Shown here in pieces: positions 35,220 through 41,968 of a DNA stretch of 64,000 nucleotides; within the stretch, counting starts at the first letter, position 1, and the number at the start of each line of letters is the position of its first letter. Source of the stretch: G963677185 sp963677185 (GTDB taxonomy: Bacteria; Bacillota; Syntrophomonadia; Syntrophomonadales; Syntrophomonadaceae); NCBI GenBank assembly GCA_963677185.1, contig OY781889.1, forward strand, positions 2,046,001-2,110,000. Reading direction: 5' to 3'. Below the pieces are notes generated by a model. The model had not been told where the DNA came from. It made no database searches and saw only the letters and a program-made list of their open reading frames with translations. The translations under genes and the position numbers were made by a program.

Positions 35220-35345
35220 AAAAGTGAAGAGTGTAGAGGAAAGGTTAGTGCGATACCGGGGGCTGGAACGCTGCAAACAGCGATTCAGCCCGTTCTTATG
35301 AATAGGATGAATGGGGGCGCAACCGGGCAAGAATCCCGGCATAAG
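35220..35345 (+). ncRNA. Unidentified structured element between dapA and rnj
   Basis: Two good hairpins lie close together: GGGCTG-aa-CGCTG / CAGCG-at-CAGCCC (35260-35291) and CCGGG-CAAGAAT-CCCGG (35323-35339), with a GGAAAGG-rich lead-in. No known riboswitch or small-RNA consensus fits. It is upstream of the rnj promoter, so it is more likely part of the dapA 3' tail or a separate small RNA. Confidence 0.3.
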
Positions 35346-35364
35346 GCCGTTCAACAGCCCAATA

Positions 35365-35393
35365 TTGTATGGTTTATCTAAATCAGCTATAAT
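35365..35393 (+). promoter_or_regulatory. Promoter for rnj
   Basis: TTGTAT (35365-35370), 17 bases, TATAAT (35388-35393), about 52 bases before the gene. Confidence 0.65.
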
Positions 35394-35444
35394 GTTTTTA
35401 CCTTATGATGAGCGGATAAAAACTAAATACTTCGAGGAGGCTAT

Positions 35445-37112
35445 GTGGTGACAGACAGTGATTCCCGCATTAAGATCATTCCCCTGGGCGGTTTGGGGGA
35501 GATCGGCAAGAATATGACGGCTGTTCAGTACCAGGATACCATACTTGTCATTGATACCGGTCTGATGTTCCCAGAGGACGAATTACTCGGTATTGATGTC
35601 GTTATTCCTGATATTACCTACCTGATTGAAAACAAATCCAAAATCAAGGCAATTCTTTTAACTCACGGGCACGAAGATCACGTGGGGGCGCTTCCTTACG
35701 TCTTGAATGAGCTTCAGCCCCCGGTTTACGGCAGCAGGCTTACTCTGGGCATTGTTGAAGGCAAGCTGCGTGAAACCGGCATCGATGGTGTGAAAATGAA
35801 TCCGGTCAAACCCCGCGATATTGTCAAAATAGGTTCTATGGATGTGGAGTTCTTCCGGGTCAGCCACAGCATTCCCGATTGCCTGGGTATTGCCATTCAT
35901 ACTCCCCTGGGCATATTGGTTCATACCGGTGACATAAAGCTTGATCAAACGCCGGTTGATGGTGAAATCGTGGATTTCCGCAAAATGGCGGAGTTTGGCG
36001 AAAAGGGCGTCCTGGTCATGCTCAGCGATAGCACCAATGCCGATAAACCTGGATTCACACCTTCGGAGAAGGTGGTGGGCAATACCTTTGTGGAGTTGTT
36101 CGGAAAATGCCAGGGACGAATAATAGTGACGACCTTTGCGTCCAATGTTCATCGCATTCAGCAGGTGATCAGCACCGCCCGCATTTACGATCGCAAAGTC
36201 GCCGTGGTGGGCCGCAGCATGGTTAACAACGTAAGGATATCCAAAGAATTAGGCTATATGGAGATTCCAGATGAGATAATGATCGAGATGGAAGAAATCA
36301 ATAATTATCCTGACAATCGGGTAGTTATTGTGACCACCGGTTCTCAAGGCGAGCCGATGTCGGCTTTGACCCGCATGGCTACGGCTGACCACCGCTGGGT
36401 GGAAATTAAGCGTGGAGACACGGTTATTATCTCGGCAACCCCGATCCCCGGTAATGAGAAGCTGGTGTCACGCACCGTTGACCTGCTTTTCAAACAGGGC
36501 GCCCAGGTAATCTACGAACGCGAAATGGGGGTGCATGTTTCCGGGCATGCGGCCCAGGAAGAGTTAAAAATCCTTTTGAACTTGTGCCGGCCCAAGTATT
36601 TTATGCCCGTACACGGTGAATATCGGCATTTGATCCGCCATGCCAAGCTTGCCCAGGACCTGGGAATTCCCGAAGCGAATATTTTTGTAGCCGAAAATGG
36701 CCAGGTTATCGAAATTGGCCGTAAAAAGGCCGGCATAACCGGCCGGGTGACTGCTGGCAAGATCCTGGTGGACGGGCTCGGTGTCGGAGATGTCGGCAAC
36801 ATTGTATTGCGGGACCGCAAGCAGCTATCGCAGGATGGGATCATGATTGTGGTCGTAACCCTGGAACGCGCTACCGGAGAGGTGGCTGCCGGGCCAGATA
36901 TTGTAACCCGTGGTTTTGTATATGTCAGAGAATCTGAAAAGCTCATTGATGAGGCCAAAATGAAGGTCAAGGAAGCCCTGGACAACTGTTTTGCCCGCAA
37001 TGTAACCGAGTGGGCGATGATGAAATCAATTATTCGCGAAAAACTGGGCCGGTATTTGCATGAAAAGACCGGCCGCAGGCCCATGATTTTACCGATAATT
37101 ATGGAAGTGTAA
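35445..37112 (+). CDS. rnj: Ribonuclease J
   Basis: Metallo-beta-lactamase-fold nuclease with 5'-3' exo and endo activity for mRNA decay and rRNA maturation. The zinc motif is LLTHGHEDHVGALPYV, followed by HTGDIKLDQTPVDG. The beta-CASP region has MLSDSTNADKPGFTPSE and VTTGSQGEPMSAL, then VHVSGHAAQEELKILL and FMPVHGEYRHL. At 555 residues it has the normal C-terminal domain. The start is GTG 35445 (or GTG 35448) after GAGGAGG. It likely works with RNase Y (50.5 kb). Confidence 0.95.
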   Translation: MVTDSDSRIKIIPLGGLGEIGKNMTAVQYQDTILVIDTGLMFPEDELLGIDVVIPDITYLIENKSKIKAILLTHGHEDHVGALPYVLNELQPPVYGSRLTLGIVEGKLRETGIDGVKMNPVKPRDIVKIGSMDVEFFRVSHSIPDCLGIAIHTPLGILVHTGDIKLDQTPVDGEIVDFRKMAEFGEKGVLVMLSDSTNADKPGFTPSEKVVGNTFVELFGKCQGRIIVTTFASNVHRIQQVISTARIYDRKVAVVGRSMVNNVRISKELGYMEIPDEIMIEMEEINNYPDNRVVIVTTGSQGEPMSALTRMATADHRWVEIKRGDTVIISATPIPGNEKLVSRTVDLLFKQGAQVIYEREMGVHVSGHAAQEELKILLNLCRPKYFMPVHGEYRHLIRHAKLAQDLGIPEANIFVAENGQVIEIGRKKAGITGRVTAGKILVDGLGVGDVGNIVLRDRKQLSQDGIMIVVVTLERATGEVAAGPDIVTRGFVYVRESEKLIDEAKMKVKEALDNCFARNVTEWAMMKSIIREKLGRYLHEKTGRRPMILPIIMEV

Positions 37113-37130
37113 GATCCTGGCAACGGAGAT

Positions 37131-37212
37131 TGCAGGAGACGAGGGGCGCGCCTTTCGTCTCCTGAATGTTTTCATATATAGGAGACGAAAGGTGCGCCCC
37201 TCGTCTCCTGCA
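37131..37212. repeat. 82-bp near-perfect hairpin with nested inverted repeats
   Basis: The two 33-base arms (37131-37163 and 37180-37212) match inverted with one difference, which would be a G-U pair in RNA. The loop is 16 bases. Each arm itself contains GGAGACGA ... TCGTCTCC, an inner palindrome, so several fold states are possible. No T run follows, so it is not a normal terminator. It lies 18 bases after rnj and 46 bases before the CARF gene. Confidence 0.85.
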
Positions 37213-37258
37213 GTCCAACCATCCTGATGCCTGCTATACGGGAGAGGAGAACCGCACG

Positions 37259-38617
37259 GTGACCGACCTGATTTTATTAATGGGAACCAATCCGCTGACC
37301 GACTATATGGTGGCGATTTTTTTTATGCAGCAGCGGTGTGAGCTCCAGCGTATCTGGCTGGTGGCCAGCGCCAGCCGCAGCCAGAGCCGCATCAGGGGCA
37401 GCGAGCCCATAGCCCGGGATTTAATGACCGTGCTGGAGAAGCGGATAGACAAAGGATTGCATTGCGGAAAACCGGCAGTGAAGCTGTGCCTGTTGGAAGA
37501 TGCCACCCGGGCAGACAGCGTGGAACAGGCCATTGAACAGCAGATTATCAGGTATTTACAGGAAGCCAGTGAAGAATGGCATGTGCATCTCAACTATACC
37601 GGTGGCACCAAGGTAATGGCAAGTCACAGCTGCCGGGTGATCAGGGCAAGCTGCAGCGGGTGCTGCAGCTTTTCATATTTGGACCGGCGTACCTTCAAGC
37701 TGTGGAGCGAAGAGCCAGAGCAGGTTTTGAGCCAGGATTTGCGCCAGCAGGCAGCAATCGCTATCGACGAGTTGTTTATGCTCCACGGCATGGAGCATTT
37801 GGGCGATCGTCCCGATGCCTGCCTCGACCAATTCGCCCGCCTGCCCGAGCAGCAGCGCTGGCCCATCTACCATGCAATGCTGGCCATGAGTCAGCTGCAC
37901 TTCCCGGTTAATAGCGAAGCCCGCGGCAATACCCGACGGCGCACCGTCATCAAGGATGGAATAGATCTGTACAAATTCTGGAACCGCCATTCTGAACGAA
38001 GCGGTCTGTGGGAGCCGGGCGGATTGCCTGCCCAGCTAGCCAATCCGGCAGGTCTCCGCAAACAATGGGATATCCTGGTTGGTTCGCATTCCGGGGTGCG
38101 GCAGCTCATGAACTGTCTTCCTGGAGAAGGAGCGCCGCCGATGGATTTGAATCTATGGCAGAACTTCGTAGACGGCCGCTGGCTGGAAGCATATACAAAG
38201 GACCTGGTGGTGCGCGAGTTGGCCAGATGCAAGGAGCTTAAAAGCCGCCGGGAGATTGTGGTCGAAGGGAACGTGGAAGCGCGGGTCGAGAGTACCAAAA
38301 TAAAAAAGATGGAAATTGATCTCATCGTGTTAAACGGATGCCAGTTATGCGGCATTTCCTGCGCCAATGCCGCCGGCGACGACCAGGCCACTCTAAAGAA
38401 TAAGGCCTTTGAAATTCTGCATCGCACTCATCAGCTGGGCGGGGATGAAGCCAGGGCGGTTCTGGTTTCGCGCATTAAAAACGAAATGCCCGAGTTCGAA
38501 AGCGATTTGTGGGAGCTGGGGGATTTTATCAACCGCCGTCTGCTGGTAATCGGCAATGAAGACCTCGAACCCCGGAGATTTTGGAGCAAGCTTTCCGCCC
38601 ACATTTTTGGAGCTTAA
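37259..38617 (+). CDS. CARF-domain protein with degenerate PD-(D/E)xK-like C-terminus (Card1/Can2-like)
   Basis: Protein of 452 residues. The N-terminal ~150 residues look like a CARF domain that senses cyclic oligoadenylate: LILLMGTNPLTDY, IWLVAS, and the signature LNYTGGTKVMA (residues 111-121), then SYLDRRTF. The C-terminal part follows the DUF1887/Card1 layout with GRWLEAYTKDLVV and EIDLIVLNGCQLCGISCAN. Asp354 is kept, but where Card1-type nucleases have Glu-x-Lys the sequence has Ser367-Cys-Ala369. GTG 37259 with GGAGAGGAG is preferred over ATG 37166, which lies in the hairpin loop. No CRISPR type III genes are in the window. The role is uncertain: a sensor or an altered nuclease. Confidence 0.75.
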   Translation: MTDLILLMGTNPLTDYMVAIFFMQQRCELQRIWLVASASRSQSRIRGSEPIARDLMTVLEKRIDKGLHCGKPAVKLCLLEDATRADSVEQAIEQQIIRYLQEASEEWHVHLNYTGGTKVMASHSCRVIRASCSGCCSFSYLDRRTFKLWSEEPEQVLSQDLRQQAAIAIDELFMLHGMEHLGDRPDACLDQFARLPEQQRWPIYHAMLAMSQLHFPVNSEARGNTRRRTVIKDGIDLYKFWNRHSERSGLWEPGGLPAQLANPAGLRKQWDILVGSHSGVRQLMNCLPGEGAPPMDLNLWQNFVDGRWLEAYTKDLVVRELARCKELKSRREIVVEGNVEARVESTKIKKMEIDLIVLNGCQLCGISCANAAGDDQATLKNKAFEILHRTHQLGGDEARAVLVSRIKNEMPEFESDLWELGDFINRRLLVIGNEDLEPRRFWSKLSAHIFGA

Positions 38618-38736
38618 GATGACTGCTAACCGTTATTGTTTATAACATAAGGCCTGGACGTATCCGGGTTAAGTATTGCAGCGGATCTGCCCCGAACGGA
38701 GATTTACTCGACAACAGCCGAAGAATATTAAGTTTG

Positions 38737-38788
38737 TTGACAGGTTGTTTTGTTATTCGTATAATGATATTAACAGAATGACAATAAC
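38737..38788 (+). promoter_or_regulatory. Promoter and operator of the NrtR-like gene
   Basis: Perfect promoter TTGACA (38737-38742), 17 bases, TATAAT (38760-38765). Directly after it a 23-bp imperfect palindrome, GATATTAAC - AGAAT - GACAATAAC (38766-38788), covers the transcription start. Nearly the same palindrome occurs before the SPFH gene (39797-39819), suggesting a shared operator for the NrtR-like regulator encoded here. Confidence 0.75.
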
Positions 38789-38800
38789 AAGGTGAAGGCT

Positions 38801-39697
38801 ATGAAGAAAGACTCGAACGACATAAAACTAGAAAATGATTTCTGGCGGGATTACGATCCGGGACAGTTCGAAAAGCTTTCGGTTGCTGTAGATGTACTGA
38901 TTTTTGCCATTGGGGAGAAACAACAGGACAATGCCCGCAAGCTGCCGGAAAAGGAATTGCGAATCCTGCTAAAAAAGCGGACAGAGTTTCCTGACAAGAA
39001 CAAGTGGGCCTTGCCGGGCGGCTTTGTTGCTCCTGCCGAAAGCCTGGAGCAGGCCGCATATGACAAGCTGAAACAGAAAACCGGATTGACGGATCTTTAT
39101 TTAGAACAGCTTTATACCTTCGGAGAAGTCAACCGGGATTCGCGCACCCGGGTGTTAAGCTGCAGTTACCTTGCCCTGGTTGACGCCGCCCGGGTGGATA
39201 TTCCCGGAAAGCCATCAGACGGCGGGGAAATCGGATGGTTCACGACAGTATGTGCCCTTATAGCTGATAATAGGAGCTTTACTGAAGATGGCTATGTGCG
39301 AGAAAAGCAATATGTACTGATCCTTGAAGGCCCGGAGCAGTTGAAAGCTCAAATACAGGTTAAGGAGACCTTAAACGGCAACATAATCTCCCGCTCGGAG
39401 GAACTGGTGTATAACGAAGGCCTGGCTTTCGATCACGCTGCCATGATTTGGACCGGCATTGAGCGGTTGCGCAACAAGCTGGAGTATACAAGCATAGCTT
39501 TCAGTCTATTGCCCAGGCTGTTCACCTTGACTGAACTCCAGCAGGTATATGAAACGATACTGGGCCGGGAATTGACCGCTGCCAACTTTCGCCGCAAGAT
39601 TGGACACCTGGTTGAAGAAACCCGGCACACTCGCGCCGATTATCAGCATCGTCCGGCCAGGCTTTTTCGGTTCAATCCCGAAGGAGGCCGGCAATAA
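38801..39697 (+). CDS. NrtR-like Nudix-domain transcriptional regulator
   Basis: Protein of 298 residues. The N-terminal Nudix fold (about 25-150) has the Gly-Gly-Phe and Glu80 of the Nudix box, but the catalytic REUxEE is replaced by D-K-L-K-Q-K (88-93), so it should bind but not cleave its nucleotide. The C-terminal winged helix (about 235-298) reads LPRLFTLTELQQVYETILG, then NFRRKI and RPARLFRF, the NrtR DNA-binding pattern. NrtR proteins repress NAD genes and release DNA on binding ADP-ribose. ATG 38801 has AAGGTGA; GTG 38792 is less likely. It is longer than classic NrtR by an insertion near 150-235. Confidence 0.85.
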   Translation: MKKDSNDIKLENDFWRDYDPGQFEKLSVAVDVLIFAIGEKQQDNARKLPEKELRILLKKRTEFPDKNKWALPGGFVAPAESLEQAAYDKLKQKTGLTDLYLEQLYTFGEVNRDSRTRVLSCSYLALVDAARVDIPGKPSDGGEIGWFTTVCALIADNRSFTEDGYVREKQYVLILEGPEQLKAQIQVKETLNGNIISRSEELVYNEGLAFDHAAMIWTGIERLRNKLEYTSIAFSLLPRLFTLTELQQVYETILGRELTAANFRRKIGHLVEETRHTRADYQHRPARLFRFNPEGGRQ

Positions 39698-39787
39698 GAT
39701 CAGGAGGCCGAAGCTGCAAATAGAAGCTAACATAGTGGGATTGGCGACCGGGAGCTTGCATAACCAGAAGAGAAGAACATTCTTTAT

Positions 39788-39819
39788 TTGCATCTTGATA
39801 TTGTCAAAAAGACAATAAC
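39788..39819 (+). promoter_or_regulatory. Candidate promoter and operator of the SPFH/NAD-kinase-like pair
   Basis: TTGCAT (39788-39793), 17 bases, GACAAT (39811-39816) could be a weak promoter. The palindrome GATATTGTC - AAAAA - GACAATAAC (39797-39819) has 8 of 9 symmetrical positions. It matches the palindrome before the NrtR-like gene at 7 of 9 left-arm and 9 of 9 right-arm bases. The likely regulator is the NrtR-like protein. Confidence 0.7.
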
Positions 39820-39880
39820 AAAAATGAACGGCATTGCCAATATAACAGCTGATACGAGCGTGATAAGGGAGGTGTTAACA

Positions 39881-40897
39881 ATGTTTGGATTTCGATTCTT
39901 CAAGTTTCAGCCCAATGAGTATGTGCTGCGTTACAAGCATGGCCGCCTATTTTCCGAAGGAGCCGGTGCCAGTTTTTGGGCTTTCATGCCGGGAACTACC
40001 CTGGAAGTTGTACCCACTGGCAGCATGGAAGCGCCGTTTTTTGTGGAGGAATCCACAGCTGATTACCAGGCCATTGCAGTGCAGGGGCAGATCGTTTTTC
40101 AGGTTAGAGAACCTGGAGCAGTTGCCCGATTGCTGAACTTCAGCATCAATCCTATGACCCGCAGTTATGTGTCTGAAGACCCTGAACGTCTGGGGCAAAG
40201 GCTGGTCAACCTGGTAAGGGTGGAAATCAAGCGCTGCCTGGAAAAGATGGGGATGGACGAGGCAATTCGCTCTTCGGAACAGGTGTCGGCCTCAATCATG
40301 GGAAATGTTCAGGCTAACGCGGAAGTATTAGCTCTGGGCCTTGAAATACTCGGCGTGTCTATCCTGGCCAATAAGCCCACCAAAGAAACCGCCCGAGCCC
40401 TGGAAGCCAACAAGCGGGAAACAGTGCTGAAAATGGCAGATGAAGCCATCTACGAAAGACGCAATGCCTCCATAGTGCAGGAACGGTCCGTAAAAGAAAA
40501 TGAGCTAAACACCGAAATTGCTATGGAATTAAAGAAACGGGAAATTCGTGAAACCCAGATCGAAGCCGAGCGCATCCTGCAGATGAAAGAGCATGAATTG
40601 CGGCAGGCTGAATTGGACAATGCTATTGTGCTGGAAGAAAAGCGCAGCCGGCTGGTGGAATTGAATGTGGAGCACATCAGGGTGGAAGCGGAAGCAAGAG
40701 CCTTCGAACTGTCGGTGATGGTTAAAGCCCTGGCAGGAACCAGTCCCCAGGTAATTCAAGCTTTGGCCGCCTCGGGAATGCAGCCCGCCCAGCTTATCGC
40801 CCAGGCATTTCAGGTACTGGCCGAAAACACCGGAAAGATCGGTCAGCTCAACATCAGCCCCGACCTGCTGCAGCAACTGCTAAAGGGGGAAGAATGA
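39881..40897 (+). CDS. SPFH/Band-7 domain protein without membrane anchor
   Basis: Protein of 338 residues. Residues ~10-180 follow the SPFH (stomatin/prohibitin) pattern: PNEYVLRYKHGRLFSEGAGASFW, DYQAIAVQGQIVFQVREP, and EDPERLGQRLVNLVRVEIKRCLEKM. A long charged coiled coil follows (about 185-285, Glu/Arg/Lys-rich), then a C-terminal tail. No transmembrane segment is seen, so it would form a soluble or peripheral assembly. ATG 39881 follows AAGGGAGGTG; ATG 39788 would overlap the promoter. One base separates it from the NAD-kinase-like gene, indicating a shared job. Confidence 0.85.
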   Translation: MFGFRFFKFQPNEYVLRYKHGRLFSEGAGASFWAFMPGTTLEVVPTGSMEAPFFVEESTADYQAIAVQGQIVFQVREPGAVARLLNFSINPMTRSYVSEDPERLGQRLVNLVRVEIKRCLEKMGMDEAIRSSEQVSASIMGNVQANAEVLALGLEILGVSILANKPTKETARALEANKRETVLKMADEAIYERRNASIVQERSVKENELNTEIAMELKKREIRETQIEAERILQMKEHELRQAELDNAIVLEEKRSRLVELNVEHIRVEAEARAFELSVMVKALAGTSPQVIQALAASGMQPAQLIAQAFQVLAENTGKIGQLNISPDLLQQLLKGEE

Positions 40898-40898
40898 A

Positions 40899-41837
40899 AT
40901 GGAAAGACTGACTGAGAATAAAATTGTTCTGGTCACCCGGCAGACCCGTTTGGAGGAATTGATTCTGCGCTTCAATACCCAGGCCCAGGCCAGTTTTTAT
41001 GTTGAACACCTGGGTGCAGATTTTTCCGACTATCAAGAGGAGCACCAGGTGTATAGAAAGGCGATAAATGAAGCGCAGGCCAGCCTGGCCAGGCTGGGAA
41101 GGGTTCAAGTCGTGGACCGAAGCCATCTCCCCAATTTTATTTTCGGCCCGGACGATATTGTGGTTGTTGTAGGTCAGGACGGGCTGGTGGCGAACACCCT
41201 GAAATACCTGCCCGCCCAGCCGCTGATAGCGGTTAATCCCGACCCTCTGCGCTGGGACGGCATCTTGCTGCCGTTCCAGCTGCGCGATTTGAAGCCGGTG
41301 GTTCGCGATGTTTTTCAGCAGCGGCGCCAGGTTAAGGAAATCAGCCTGGCTCAGGTCTGCCTGCTTGACGGACAGATTCTGCTGGCGGTTAATGATCTGT
41401 TCATAGGCCAGCGCACCCACGTTTCGGCCAGGTATACCGTTAACTACGGAGCGACCCTTGAAAGGCAGTCTTCCAGCGGTATTATTGTATCTACCGGCCT
41501 GGGGTCAACTGGCTGGCTGAAATCGGTGGTAACCGGGGCTATAGCTATCAGCAGCCGACTGAACTATCCGATCAGCGCTGAAAAAAGAGACCCGCGCTTT
41601 GCGTGGAATTCTGATTACCTGGTGTTTTCCGTAAGGGAGCCCTTTCCAAGCCGGAATTCAGGAGCCCAAATAATATACGGGCGCATTGACAGCGAAAATC
41701 CCTTCAGTGTTCGTTCAGAAATGCCTGAAAACGGGGTGATATTCAGTGACGGTATTGAAAGCGACTACCTGGAGTTTAATTCTGGCATGGAGGCCCGCAT
41801 AGAAATCGCCGGCCAGCGCGGCCGCCTGGTGGTTTAG
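40899..41837 (+). CDS. Divergent NAD-kinase-like protein
   Basis: Protein of 312 residues. The ATP-NAD kinase fold is visible: the GGDGT motif appears as VVVVGQDGLVANT (residues 88-100, second Gly changed to Gln, Asp94 kept), the NE motif as AVNDLFIG, and the family STPTGSTAY block as STGLGSTGWL. A C-terminal SDGIESDYLEF resembles NAD-kinase sheet segments. Changes at these sites make normal NAD+ phosphorylation doubtful; it may bind NAD(P) or use another substrate. ATG 40899 follows AAAGGGGGAAGA. It is the last gene of the SPFH pair. Confidence 0.8.
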   Translation: MERLTENKIVLVTRQTRLEELILRFNTQAQASFYVEHLGADFSDYQEEHQVYRKAINEAQASLARLGRVQVVDRSHLPNFIFGPDDIVVVVGQDGLVANTLKYLPAQPLIAVNPDPLRWDGILLPFQLRDLKPVVRDVFQQRRQVKEISLAQVCLLDGQILLAVNDLFIGQRTHVSARYTVNYGATLERQSSSGIIVSTGLGSTGWLKSVVTGAIAISSRLNYPISAEKRDPRFAWNSDYLVFSVREPFPSRNSGAQIIYGRIDSENPFSVRSEMPENGVIFSDGIESDYLEFNSGMEARIEIAGQRGRLVV

Positions 41838-41968
41838 TACTTGAAATGTGACCGGTATGATTAAAAGGTGCAGACCAGGGCTGGCATTGGACTGCTTTAT
41901 GGTATAATAGAACAGATGTTTGGCCGTTTAATTGCAATTCAATAAATCACGATATATTAAGGAAATAC

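Noticed and set aside
37166..37258. ATG 37166 as the CARF gene start
   Set aside because: It lies in the loop of the large hairpin, and the first 31 residues do not match the CARF N-terminus. GTG 37259 has a good ribosome site.
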